From Variovorax sp. SG517 (GTDB lineage: Bacteria > Pseudomonadota > Gammaproteobacteria > Burkholderiales > Burkholderiaceae_C): a stretch of DNA of 64,000 nucleotides. This document shows, in pieces, positions 46,323 to 54,625 of the stretch (the stretch's first letter is position 1; every line of letters begins with the position of its first letter). The DNA lies in contig NZ_JABMJG010000001.1 in NCBI RefSeq assembly GCF_013376045.1, positions 806,001-870,000 on the forward strand, read 5' to 3'. Made by a program: the position numbers and the translations under genes. Below the pieces are notes generated by a model. That model saw only the letters and a program-made list of their open reading frames with translations, ran no database searches and was not told the DNA's origin.

Positions 46323-47240
46323 TCAGGCGCCCGGTCGGCCCCGTTGCAGCATCGATCGCATCTCGCGCAGCGACACCGCGCTTTCGGCCGACAGCGACAC
46401 GCGCGGCACCGGCTTGAACGCGTGGCCGTAGACGACTTCGAAGGTCAGCGCGATGCGGCCACCGCCGTCCTCGGCCGGTGCCAGTTCGGGCAGCGCCTTC
46501 TTCAGCTCCTGCAGCCAACCCTTGCCGCGCAATGCGGGAAAGCGCGCCGGATGCAGGTTGCGGCCCAGCGTGCGCAGCTCCGCAAGAGCGGCCTCGGGCG
46601 TGGCCCAGGTCAGCACGATGCGCTCCATGTCCATCACCGGTTCGGCGAAGCCGGCGTGCACCAGCATGTCGCCCCAGTCGTGCATGTCGGTGTACTCGTG
46701 GCCCGCGGCGGGCCAGCCCATGCGGGCATGCAACGCACGCAGCTCGCGCACGGTGTCGGGGCCGAGGCAGGAGAACATGAGGAAGCCGTCGGTCGCCACC
46801 AGCTTGTGCCAGTGCGCGATCAGCGCCTCGGGGTCGGCCGCCATGTGCAGCGACATGTTGGCCCAGAGCAGGTCGACGCCGTCCTCGGGCGGTGCCTCGA
46901 AGCGCGCCTTGCCGGCCTGCCAGCGACGCGCGCTCCACCACGGCGCGGCCAGCGCCTGGCCGGTGGCCGCGGCGAGCGCGCTCTCGGGTTCGATCACATA
47001 GGAAGCCGCGTCCTTGTAGCGGCGCGCGACGAGTTCATGCGCCTCGAGCCCGCTGCGCAGCGGCGCCCAGTCGGCCCAGCTGCGGGGCTGGGCCTTGATC
47101 CATTGCAGCCGGTCTTCCATGCGGCGGCCGATTTCCTCGTGCAGCCAGGGAGAGGCGCCGTCGGCGGGCGCGAGCCGGCGCCAGCGGGCGGCCGCCGTGG
47201 CATCGATGGTCGGCGGTCGTCTTGAGGGGTCGGTGGCCAT
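46323..47240 (-). CDS. BioC-like SAM-dependent methyltransferase (motif I degenerate)
   Basis: 305 residues with the C-terminal pattern of malonyl-ACP O-methyltransferases: VDLLWANMSLHM, LVATDGFLMFSCLGPDTVRELR and MHDWGDMLVHAGFAEPVMDME. BioC disguises malonyl-ACP to start biotin synthesis. The usual glycine-rich SAM loop is not recognisable; the matching region reads WAPLRSGLEAHELVARRY. It may therefore be a diverged or inactive family member. Divergent from comF with 23 bases between starts. Confidence 0.75.
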   Translation of the reverse strand: MATDPSRRPPTIDATAAARWRRLAPADGASPWLHEEIGRRMEDRLQWIKAQPRSWADWAPLRSGLEAHELVARRYKDAASYVIEPESALAAATGQALAAPWWSARRWQAGKARFEAPPEDGVDLLWANMSLHMAADPEALIAHWHKLVATDGFLMFSCLGPDTVRELRALHARMGWPAAGHEYTDMHDWGDMLVHAGFAEPVMDMERIVLTWATPEAALAELRTLGRNLHPARFPALRGKGWLQELKKALPELAPAEDGGGRIALTFEVVYGHAFKPVPRVSLSAESAVSLREMRSMLQRGRPGA

Positions 47241-47263
47241 GGGGCCGTGAGTATATTGAGGCG

Positions 47264-48007
47264 ATGCTCAGCCAACGGGCCATGTGGCCTTTCCCGCCTT
47301 CTGGGCCTGCCGGCCTCTTCACCTCGCTGCTCGCGCGGCTGCCCAGCCAGTGCGCGGTCTGCCGCGCCTGGCCTTCGCGCCCCGTGTGCGACGCCTGCGT
47401 GGCCCGCTTCGCAACCCCCGCTCCTCGCTGCAGCGGCTGCGCCCTGCGCTTGCCCGAAGGCGTCGACCGCTGCGGCGAGTGCGTGAAGAACCCGCCGCCG
47501 CTGGATGCCTGCCTCGCGGCCTGCACCTACGCGTGGCCCTGGCCGGACGCCATCGCGGCCTTCAAGTTCCGCGGCGAGGCCGGCTGGGCCGGGCCCTTCG
47601 CCACGCTCTTGCGCAGCGCGCCCTGGGTGGAGCCGGCCCTCGAAGCCGGCGACGTCGTGCTGCCGATGCCGCTCGCGCCTGGCCGGCTGCGCGAGCGCGG
47701 CTTCAACCAGGCACACGAGCTGGCGCGGCGGCTTGCACCATCGAAGACCGACGCCACCCTGCTCCTGCGCACGCGCGAGACGCCGGCCCAGAGCGGCCTT
47801 TCGCGCGCCGACCGCCTGCGCAACCTGCACGGCGTCTTCGCGGTGGAGCCGCTGCGCGCCGACGAACTGCGCGGCCGCCGCCTCGTGCTGATCGACGACG
47901 TGATGACCAGCGGAGCCTCGCTGTTCGCCGCCGCCACGGTGCTGCGGCAGGCCGGTGCCGCGCACATCACCGCCATCGTGCTGGCCCGGACCGATCCGCC
48001 GCGCTGA
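47264..48007 (+). CDS. comF: ComF-family phosphoribosyltransferase-like protein
   Basis: 247 residues. N-terminal zinc-finger cysteines (CAVCRAW...CDAC and CSGC...CGEC), then a PRTase-like domain ending in LVLIDDVMTSGASL. The family is tied to DNA uptake during transformation in competent species, with unclear chemistry. Starts at 47264 and 47282 are both possible; the first is used. It leads into trmL. Confidence 0.92.
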   Translation: MLSQRAMWPFPPSGPAGLFTSLLARLPSQCAVCRAWPSRPVCDACVARFATPAPRCSGCALRLPEGVDRCGECVKNPPPLDACLAACTYAWPWPDAIAAFKFRGEAGWAGPFATLLRSAPWVEPALEAGDVVLPMPLAPGRLRERGFNQAHELARRLAPSKTDATLLLRTRETPAQSGLSRADRLRNLHGVFAVEPLRADELRGRRLVLIDDVMTSGASLFAAATVLRQAGAAHITAIVLARTDPPR

Positions 48008-48039
48008 GCCGGTTGCGCCGGCCCGCCGACAATCGGCGC

Positions 48040-48501
48040 ATGTTCAATATCGTCCTGGTCCACCCCGAAATCCCGCCGAACACCGGCAACGTGATCCGGC
48101 TCGCGGCCAACACCGGCTGCAAGCTGCACCTCGTGGAGCCGCTGGGTTTCTCGATGGACGACCGCCTGCTGCGCCGCGCCGGCCTCGACTACCACGAGTA
48201 CGCCGAAGTCAAGCGCCATGCCGACTGGCAGGCCCTGCTCGCGGCCGAGCAGCCCGCCGCCGACCGCATGTTCGCGCTCACCACGCGCGGTTCGCGTCCG
48301 GTGCACGAAGTGTGCTTCCAGCCCGGCGACTGGCTGGTGTTCGGCTCGGAAACCAGCGGCCTGCCGCCCACGCTGCGCGACGGCTTTCCCGAGTCTCAGC
48401 GGCTGCGGCTGCCGATGCGCGAGGGCCAGCGCAGCCTGAATCTCTCGAACGCGGTGGCGGTGACGGTGTTCGAGGCCTGGCGGCAGAACGGCTTCGCCTG
48501 A
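48040..48501 (+). CDS. trmL: tRNA (cytidine/uridine-2'-O)-methyltransferase
   Basis: Modifies the wobble base (34) of tRNA-Leu isoacceptors. 153 residues with the SPOUT knot: IVLVHPEIPPNTGNVIRLAA, the SAM loop FGSETSGLPP and the C-terminal RSLNLSNAVAVTVFEAWRQ. Canonical length. Probably co-transcribed with comF (32-base gap). Confidence 0.95.
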   Translation: MFNIVLVHPEIPPNTGNVIRLAANTGCKLHLVEPLGFSMDDRLLRRAGLDYHEYAEVKRHADWQALLAAEQPAADRMFALTTRGSRPVHEVCFQPGDWLVFGSETSGLPPTLRDGFPESQRLRLPMREGQRSLNLSNAVAVTVFEAWRQNGFA

Positions 48502-48628
48502 GGCGGCCGCCCCTTCCGGCAGCAGGGGCAGGACACATCCATTCGGCGAATCGCGTCGTATGGAAGACATGCCGGCCGCAAGCCGGTCCGGCATTCATCC
48601 CGTCCACCCTGTACCAAGGAGTCCCGCC

Positions 48629-48922
48629 ATGAACGCCAAGCCGATCGCTCTCGCCGCCCTCGCAACGCTCGCCTTCGCCGGCAGCGCGCAGGCCTTCCAG
48701 GGAGAGCAGAACCCGCTGCCGCCCGCACCGTTCCAGTCGACGCTGTCCCGCGCGCAAGTGCAGGCCGACGCGCGCCAGCCGCTTCGCATCGGCAACGGCG
48801 GCACCGGCGCGATGCAGGCCAGGAGCGGCGACATCGACCGCGACGCGGTGCGCGCCAGCGCACGGAGCATCACCCGCCAGGGCGCAGCCACCTACGGCGA
48901 AGTGACCGACCGCAGGATGTAA
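48629..48922 (+). CDS. DUF4148-like secreted small protein
   Basis: 97 residues with a clear signal peptide (NAKPIALAALATLAFAGSAQA) and a short exported helix-rich part including SRAQVQADARQP, the pattern of DUF4148. Such proteins are abundant in Burkholderiales and lack assigned function. AAGGAGT precedes the ATG at correct spacing. An ORF extension upstream is rejected because it has no signal sequence. Confidence 0.8.
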   Translation: MNAKPIALAALATLAFAGSAQAFQGEQNPLPPAPFQSTLSRAQVQADARQPLRIGNGGTGAMQARSGDIDRDAVRASARSITRQGAATYGEVTDRRM

Positions 48923-48961
48923 GAAGAAAGAAAAAGAAGGAAGAAGGCCGCGGCCGCCGCT

Positions 48962-49432
48962 TCAGCGGTAGCGGCGCACCACCGACTCGGCCACGCAGGC
49001 CGGCTTGGCAGCGCCTTCGAGCTCGATGGTGGTTTCCCAGGTCATCTGGAAACCGTCATCGGCAATGGGCTCCGCCGTCAGCAGCTTCATGCGCGCGCGC
49101 AGGCGCTTGCCCACCGGCACCGGCGACATGAAGCGCACCTTGTTCAGGCCGTAGTTCACGCCCATGCGCGACTCGACCACGTCGAGCGCCGTCTCGTAGA
49201 AGCGCGGCAGCAGCGACAGCGTGAGGAAGCCGTGCGCGATCGGCCCGCCGAAAGGGCCGGCCTTGGCCCGCTCGATGTCGACGTGGATCCACTGGTGGTC
49301 GCCCGTCGCCTCGGCGAACTGGTTGACCTGCTCCTGCGTGATGGCGATCCAGTCGCTCACGGCGACTTCCTGGCCGACGCAGGCGGCGAGATCCTGAAGG
49401 GTCTGGAATGTCTTCTTGGTCATGCGGGGCAT
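48962..49432 (-). CDS. MaoC-like (R)-specific enoyl-CoA hydratase family protein
   Basis: 156 residues, hot-dog fold. The catalytic pattern FAEATGDHQWIHVD with RAKAGPFGGPIAHGFLTLSL is that of MaoC-type hydratases acting on (R)-3-hydroxyacyl-CoA or related thioesters. ATG codons at 49432 and 49423 both serve. No pathway partner adjoins, so the substrate is undetermined. Confidence 0.9.
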   Translation of the reverse strand: MPRMTKKTFQTLQDLAACVGQEVAVSDWIAITQEQVNQFAEATGDHQWIHVDIERAKAGPFGGPIAHGFLTLSLLPRFYETALDVVESRMGVNYGLNKVRFMSPVPVGKRLRARMKLLTAEPIADDGFQMTWETTIELEGAAKPACVAESVVRRYR

Positions 49433-49510
49433 TCTGGCGTCTGGGGTCGCCGTGGGGCTGTCGGCCTTGCGACAACCGGGCTCAGGGTAAACCGGGAGCC
49501 GCCGCGCGGC

Positions 49511-50131
49511 TCAGGCATCGAGCCATTCGCAGATCGGCTGCCACTGCTCCAGGTCGCGCTGCACGCGGCCGGGCGCGATGTCGAACAGCGTGAGCCCGCG
49601 CGCTGCGAGTTGCACGTAGTTCTGCGTGTCGCGCAGCTCGCCGATCACCGGCACGCCCAGCCCCGCGATGAACTCGTGCAGCCGGTCGGCCGCCAGCGTG
49701 CGGGCGTTCACGCGCATGCCGACGAGGCCGATCTTCGTCTTCTCGGCGCGGCGGTTCTCCTGCAGCCGGTCGAGGAAGTCGCGGGTCGCGTAGATGTCGA
49801 AGATGCTGGGCTGCAGCGGCACGATCACGCGGTCGGCCAGCGCCAGCACTTCCTTGAAGCGCCAGCCGTGCAGGCCGGCGGGGGTGTCGAGCACCGCGTG
49901 CGTGGTGCCGCGCGGCGGGCGCACCACAGTGCTCTCGCCGGTGGCTTCCCAGGTGGAGATGGTCCGGGCCATCGGCGGACGCAGGCCCAGCCAGAGCCGG
50001 GAGGATTGCTGGCGGTCCACGTCGCCCAGCATCACGGCATGGCCTCGGCTTGCGAAGTAGCCCGCGACGTTCGTCGCGATCGTCGACTTGCCCACGCCTC
50101 CCTTGGGATTGGCGACCAGAACCACCGGCAT
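49511..50131 (-). CDS. orphan ParA-family ATPase
   Basis: 206 residues. Deviant Walker A KGGVGKST starts near residue 10, and Walker A' is LGDVDRQQSSRLWL. The later VLDTPAG and RVIVPLQPSIFDI segments match ParA/MinD-like proteins. No parB, parS-like repeat or cargo gene adjoins, so it is not a normal partition locus. Orphan ParAs position cargos such as chemoreceptors or carboxysomes. The ORF could begin earlier (50248), but the conserved fold starts at 50131. Confidence 0.9.
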   Translation of the reverse strand: MPVVLVANPKGGVGKSTIATNVAGYFASRGHAVMLGDVDRQQSSRLWLGLRPPMARTISTWEATGESTVVRPPRGTTHAVLDTPAGLHGWRFKEVLALADRVIVPLQPSIFDIYATRDFLDRLQENRRAEKTKIGLVGMRVNARTLAADRLHEFIAGLGVPVIGELRDTQNYVQLAARGLTLFDIAPGRVQRDLEQWQPICEWLDA

Positions 50132-50232
50132 AGATGCACTCCTCCAGAACGGCAATAGCGGGGATGTTAGTCGCTGGCGCGTTTTTGCCCGGCGAAACGC
50201 CCGCCAGCGTGCTCTTGAGATATGTTCGCGGG

Positions 50233-50994
50233 ATGACGACAACAACATCCACGGGAACCCCCGCCGCGCGCACCGACGGCGGCTCCGGCGGCATCTACGT
50301 GCTGGCCGCCCACCCCCACTGGCGCGACTCGCGCGTCAACCGCCGCATGCTCGCCGCCGCTCGCGCCGTGCCCGGCGTCGACGTCAACGACCTCTACGGC
50401 ACCTACCCCGACTTCGCCATCGACGTCGAGGCCGAGCAGGCCCGGCTCGCCAGGGCCAGCCTGGTGGTGCTGGTGCATCCGATCCACTGGTACTCGATGC
50501 CCGCGCTGCAGAAGCTCTGGGTCGACGACGTGCTGGCCTACGGCTGGGCCTACGGCCCCGGCGGCACCGCCCTGCAGGGCAAGGACCTCTGGCTGGTCGC
50601 CACCACCGGCAGCCCCGAGGCCAGCTACCACCCGCAGAACTACCACCGCTACTTCTTCGACGCCTTCCTGCCGCCCTACGAGCAGACCGCCGCGCTGTGC
50701 GGCATGCGCTTTTTGCCGCCGATGATCTTCTACGGCGCGCGCAGCGCCGGCGAAGCGGCGGTGAAGGCGCACGTCGAGACCTTCGCCCAACGCCTGGGCA
50801 GCTACCCCGAGTGGCCCGAGATCGAGGAGATCGACGCCTGCGTCGCCTGCCCCGTGCCAGAGAGCGACCGGCCGGCCGACAGCGACGAGGTCGGCAAGGT
50901 GGTCTCCGACGCATTCCGCGCGGCGATGGCCCACGGGCTGGCCAGCACCACAGCCTCCACCGCATCCACGGACGGCAACGGGAAGGCGGCCTGA
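50233..50994 (+). CDS. kefF: KefF-like NAD(P)H-quinone oxidoreductase
   Basis: 253 residues, flavodoxin-like fold. LAAHPHWRDSRVNRRML and HPIHWYSMPALQKLWVDDVL are typical of KefF/MdaB-type FMN reductases, which activate the KefC potassium channel and detoxify quinones. Its TGA is followed directly by the ATG of kefC, so the pair is translationally linked. A poorly conserved C-terminal tail rich in Ala, Ser and Thr extends the protein. Confidence 0.9.
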   Translation: MTTTTSTGTPAARTDGGSGGIYVLAAHPHWRDSRVNRRMLAAARAVPGVDVNDLYGTYPDFAIDVEAEQARLARASLVVLVHPIHWYSMPALQKLWVDDVLAYGWAYGPGGTALQGKDLWLVATTGSPEASYHPQNYHRYFFDAFLPPYEQTAALCGMRFLPPMIFYGARSAGEAAVKAHVETFAQRLGSYPEWPEIEEIDACVACPVPESDRPADSDEVGKVVSDAFRAAMAHGLASTTASTASTDGNGKAA

Positions 50995-52863
50995 ATGGAA
51001 CACGCACCCGCCTGGCTGACCAACAGCCTGATCTACCTGAGCGCCGCCGTGCTGGTGGTGCCGCTGTCGAAAGCCCTGGGCCTGGGCTCGATCATCGGCT
51101 ACCTCGTGGCCGGCATCGCCATCGGGCCCTGGGGGCTGGGGCTGGTCTCCAGCGTCGAGGACGTGCTGCACTTCGCCGAGTTCGGCGTGGTGCTGATGCT
51201 CTTCCTCGTGGGCCTGGAGCTCGAACCCAAGCGCCTGTGGAACCTGCGCCGCCCCATCTTCGGCTGGGGCACGGCGCAGGTGCTGAGCTGCGCCGCCGTG
51301 CTGTTCGCAGTCGGCTGCGCCGTGGGCGCCAGCTGGCGCGTGTCGCTGGTGGCCGCGCTGGGCCTGGCGCTGTCGTCCACCGCCATCGCGCTGCAGGTGT
51401 TCGGCGAGCGCAACCTGCTGAAGACGCCCAGCGGGCAGGCCGGCTTCTCGATCCTGCTGTTCCAGGACGTGGCGGCCATCCCGATCCTCGCGCTGCTGCC
51501 GCTGCTGGCCGGCGCCACCGCGGCCGAGCAGTCGATCACCGGGCTGGAGCGCGCGCTGGAAGCGGCCAAGATCATCGGCGTGATCGGCGGCATCATCCTC
51601 GGCGGCCGGCTGCTGCTGCGCCCCATCCTGCGCTGGATCGCGCGCAGCGACACGCCCGAGATCTTCACCGCCGCCGCGCTGCTGCTGGTGGTGGCCATCG
51701 CGGCGCTGATGCAGCTGGTGGGCCTGTCCATGGCGCTGGGCGCCTTCCTCGCCGGCGTGCTGCTGGCCGAGAGCGAATACCGGCGCGAGCTCGAGACCGA
51801 CATCGAGCCCTTCAAGGGGCTGCTGCTGGGGCTGTTCTTCATCGCGGTGGGCATGTCGATCAACTTCGGCGTGCTGATCGCGAGCCCCTGGATCATGGCG
51901 ATGCTGGTGGTCGGCTTCGTGGCCATCAAGCTGGTGGTGATCTACGCGCTCGCCAAGGCGATGGGCATCGCCTACCAGGAGCGGCCGGTGTTCACGCTGC
52001 TGCTCGCGCAGGGCGGCGAGTTCGCCTTCGTGGTGTTCCAGGCGGCCGGGCCCGACGTGCTGCCGCCCGAGGTCACCTCGCTGCTGATCGGCGCGGTGGC
52101 GCTGTCGATGCTGCTGTCGCCGCTGCTGCTGGTGCTGCTCGACCGGTTCGTGCTGCCGCGCTACAGCCGCAACACGGGCACGAAGCTCGAAGAGATCTCG
52201 GAGCAGCAGGACGCCAAGGTGCTGATCTGCGGCTTCGGCCGCTACGGCCAGATCGTCGGGCGCATGCTGATGTCGCAGGGCCTGCGCGTGACGGTGCTCG
52301 ACCACGACGCCGACACCGTCGAAGGCCTGCGGCAGTTCGGCTTTCGCGTGTTCTACGGCGACGCGACGCGGCTCGACCTGCTGCGCACCGCGGGCGCGGG
52401 AACGGCCAAGGTGATCGTGGTGGCGGTGGACGACATCGAGCAGTCGCTGGAGATCGTTGACCTGGTGAAGGAGAACTTCCCGCAGGCCCGCATCATCGCC
52501 AGGGCGCGAAACGTGACGCACCTGTTCCAGCTGCGCGACCGCGGCGTGACGGAGGTGGAGCGCGAGGTGTTCGAGTCGTCGCTGCGCAGCGCGCGCGCCA
52601 CGCTGGAGGCGCTGGGCTGGCCGGCGCACGAGGCGCGCGAATCGGCGATGCGCTTCCGCCACCGCAACATCGAGCTCAGCAACGAGATCTACCCGCACTA
52701 CAAGGATCGCGCCAAACTGATCGCCGCCAACAAGGCGGGCCGGCAGCAGTTCGAGGAACAGATGGCGCGCGAGCGCGAGGAGCGGCAGCGCCGGCTGGGG
52801 CGCGACTGGGACAAGCTCGACGACGACGAAGAAACCGCGCCGAAGGAAGAGGCGGACGCCTGA
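50995..52863 (+). CDS. kefC: glutathione-regulated potassium efflux protein KefC
   Basis: 622 residues: a CPA2-type cation/proton antiporter core of about 12 TM segments (1-380), then a RCK/TrkA-N nucleotide-binding domain from about 402 (AKVLICGFGRYGQIVGRML) and a charged helical tail. Kef systems open on glutathione-adduct binding and acidify the cytoplasm to protect from electrophiles. The KefF-like partner abuts upstream. Confidence 0.94.
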   Translation: MEHAPAWLTNSLIYLSAAVLVVPLSKALGLGSIIGYLVAGIAIGPWGLGLVSSVEDVLHFAEFGVVLMLFLVGLELEPKRLWNLRRPIFGWGTAQVLSCAAVLFAVGCAVGASWRVSLVAALGLALSSTAIALQVFGERNLLKTPSGQAGFSILLFQDVAAIPILALLPLLAGATAAEQSITGLERALEAAKIIGVIGGIILGGRLLLRPILRWIARSDTPEIFTAAALLLVVAIAALMQLVGLSMALGAFLAGVLLAESEYRRELETDIEPFKGLLLGLFFIAVGMSINFGVLIASPWIMAMLVVGFVAIKLVVIYALAKAMGIAYQERPVFTLLLAQGGEFAFVVFQAAGPDVLPPEVTSLLIGAVALSMLLSPLLLVLLDRFVLPRYSRNTGTKLEEISEQQDAKVLICGFGRYGQIVGRMLMSQGLRVTVLDHDADTVEGLRQFGFRVFYGDATRLDLLRTAGAGTAKVIVVAVDDIEQSLEIVDLVKENFPQARIIARARNVTHLFQLRDRGVTEVEREVFESSLRSARATLEALGWPAHEARESAMRFRHRNIELSNEIYPHYKDRAKLIAANKAGRQQFEEQMAREREERQRRLGRDWDKLDDDEETAPKEEADA

Positions 52864-52888
52864 CGGCCCGCCGCCCGCGCCGTCAGGC
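52858..52888. terminator. bidirectional hairpin carrying both convergent stops
   Basis: A perfect 10-bp inverted repeat GCCTGACGGC/GCCGTCAGGC with an 11-base loop. The left arm holds the TGA of kefC, the right arm the stop of the amidohydrolase gene (TCA on plus). No strong T-tract on either side. Confidence 0.6.
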
Positions 52889-53749
52889 CGCCAGCTTCAG
52901 CAGCCTGACCGCGTTGCCCTTGAGGATGCCGGGCATCACCTCCGGCTTGAAGCCCGCGTTCTCGAAATCGCGCATCCAGCGGTCGGGCGTGATCAGCGGG
53001 TAGTCGCTGCCGAACAGGATGCGGTCCTTCAGCAGCGTGTTGGCGTACTGCACGAGCTGCTTCGGGAAGTACTTGGGGCTCCAGCCCGACAGGTCGATCC
53101 ACACGTTGGGCTTGTGCGTGGCCACGCTCAGCGCCTCGTCCTGCCAGGGGAAGCTGGGGTGGGCCATGACGATCTGCATGTCGGGGAAGTCGATGGCCAC
53201 GTCGTCCAGGTGCATCGGGTTGCTGTATTCGAGCCGCAGCCCGCCGCCGCAGCGCATGCCCGAGCCGATGCCGCTGTGGCCGGTATGGAAGATGGCCGGC
53301 AGGCCGTATTCGGCGATCACTTCATAGATGGGCCAGGCCATGCGGTCGTAGGGGTGGTAGCCCTGCACCGTCGGGTGGAACTTGAAGCCCTTCACGCCAT
53401 GCTCCTCGATGAGCCGGCGTGCCTCGCGCGCGCCCATCTTTCCCTTGTGCGGATCGACGCTGCCGAAGGCGATCATGATGTCGCTGTTGTTCTTCGCGGC
53501 CTCGGCGATCTCCTCGTTGGGGATGCGGCGGCGGCCCATGTTCGATTCGGCGTCGACCATGAACATCACCAGGCCGATCTTCCTTTCGCGGTAGTACGCC
53601 ACGCTCTCGGCGATGGTGGGCCGGCCGCTGGAGCCGAAGTACTTGTCGGCGGCGCGGTCGTATTCCTCGCCGTAGTTGTCGAACGGGTTCCAGCAGCTGA
53701 CTTCTGCGTGGGTGTGGATGTCGATCGCGATCAGGTTCTGATGGTCCAT
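52883..53749 (-). CDS. amidohydrolase-2 family metal hydrolase (CouO-like candidate)
   Basis: 288 residues, ACMSD-like barrel. Metal and catalytic residues are visible in DIHTHAEV, KGFKFHPTVQG, FHTGHSG, MAHPSFPW and FGSDYPL. No signal peptide. It faces the hydroxycinnamate operon across 102 bases; GGAGACAAGG precedes its ATG. In Rhodococcus jostii a similar enzyme (CouO) is reported to cleave the beta-keto side chain hydrolytically; that role is proposed here by context. Another decarboxylase/hydrolase activity is possible. Confidence 0.85.
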   Translation of the reverse strand: MDHQNLIAIDIHTHAEVSCWNPFDNYGEEYDRAADKYFGSSGRPTIAESVAYYRERKIGLVMFMVDAESNMGRRRIPNEEIAEAAKNNSDIMIAFGSVDPHKGKMGAREARRLIEEHGVKGFKFHPTVQGYHPYDRMAWPIYEVIAEYGLPAIFHTGHSGIGSGMRCGGGLRLEYSNPMHLDDVAIDFPDMQIVMAHPSFPWQDEALSVATHKPNVWIDLSGWSPKYFPKQLVQYANTLLKDRILFGSDYPLITPDRWMRDFENAGFKPEVMPGILKGNAVRLLKLAA

Positions 53750-53794
53750 GCCTTGTCTCCGGTACGGGTAAATCCCTAGGTCTCTGGGGCTCCA

Positions 53795-53829
53795 AATTCC
53801 TTGAATTGATTATTTCCCATAACCATAAT
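53795..53829 (+). promoter_or_regulatory. promoter with overlapping palindrome for the hydroxycinnamate operon
   Basis: TTGAAT (53801-53806) and CATAAT (53824-53829), separated by 17 bases, make a good sigma-70-type promoter. The dyad AATTC-CTT-GAATT (53795-53807) covers the -35, and a second repeat ATTAT-N11-ATAAT (53809-53829) covers the spacer and -10. These are natural sites for the MarR protein encoded at the operon end. Confidence 0.6.
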
Positions 53830-53851
53830 TCGACGCAACCCCGGACTCATC

Positions 53852-54625
53852 ATGACCCATCCAGACCTCCAACTCGACATCCGCGACGAAGTCGCCATCG
53901 TCCGCCTCACGCGCGGCTCCAAGCGCAATGCGCTGTCCGACGGACTGATCCTCGCGCTGCGCGACACCTTCGAGCAACTGCCCTCCAGCGTGCGCGCAGC
54001 CGTGATCGACGGCGAAGGACCGCACTTCTGCGCCGGCCTCGACCTGAGCGAGCTGAAGGAGCGCGACGCCGGCCAGGGCATGCAGCACTCGCGCATGTGG
54101 CACGCCGCGCTCGACCTGATCCAGCACGGCCCGGTGCCGGTGATCGCGGCGCTGCACGGTGCGGTGGTCGGCGGCGGGCTGGAGCTGGCCAGCGCCTGCC
54201 ACATCCGCGTGGCCGACAGCACCACCTTCTATGCGCTGCCCGAGGGCTCGCGCGGCATCTTCGTGGGCGGCGGCGGCTCGGTGCGCATTCCCAAGCTGAT
54301 CGGCGTGGCCCGCATGACCGACATGATGATGACCGGCCGCGTCTACAACGCCGAAGACGGCGAGCGCGCCAACTTCGCGCAGTACCTCGTCGACGAGGGG
54401 CAGGCCTTCGACAAGGCCTTCGAACTCGCCAAGCGCATCGCCACCAACGCGCCGCTCACCAACTACGCGCTGATGCACGCCCTGCCGCGCATTGCCGAGC
54501 AGTCTGCCGACCACGGCTTCTTCACCGAGGCGCTGATCTCCGGCATCACGCAGGCCGCGCCCGAAGCCAAGCAGCGCGTGCGCGACTTCCTCGAAGGGCG
54601 CGGCGCGAAAGTGAGCAAGGGATGA
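53852..54625 (+). CDS. enoyl-CoA hydratase/isomerase family protein (crotonase)
   Basis: 257 residues. Oxyanion-hole segments FCAGLDLSEL and HGAVVGGGLELASA are present, with both acid-base glutamates of hydratases (GGGLELA and ALPEGSRG). It should hydrate the cinnamoyl-CoA double bond. A lyase role giving a benzaldehyde (as in vanillin-forming Ech) cannot be excluded from sequence. First gene of the operon, joined by ATGA overlap to the CoA ligase. Confidence 0.9.
   Translation: MTHPDLQLDIRDEVAIVRLTRGSKRNALSDGLILALRDTFEQLPSSVRAAVIDGEGPHFCAGLDLSELKERDAGQGMQHSRMWHAALDLIQHGPVPVIAALHGAVVGGGLELASACHIRVADSTTFYALPEGSRGIFVGGGGSVRIPKLIGVARMTDMMMTGRVYNAEDGERANFAQYLVDEGQAFDKAFELAKRIATNAPLTNYALMHALPRIAEQSADHGFFTEALISGITQAAPEAKQRVRDFLEGRGAKVSKG

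Noticed and set aside
50167..52698. 843-codon minus-strand frame opposite kefF/kefC
   Set aside because: Histidine/Gln/Arg-rich shadow of the kef genes with no recognisable start or motif.
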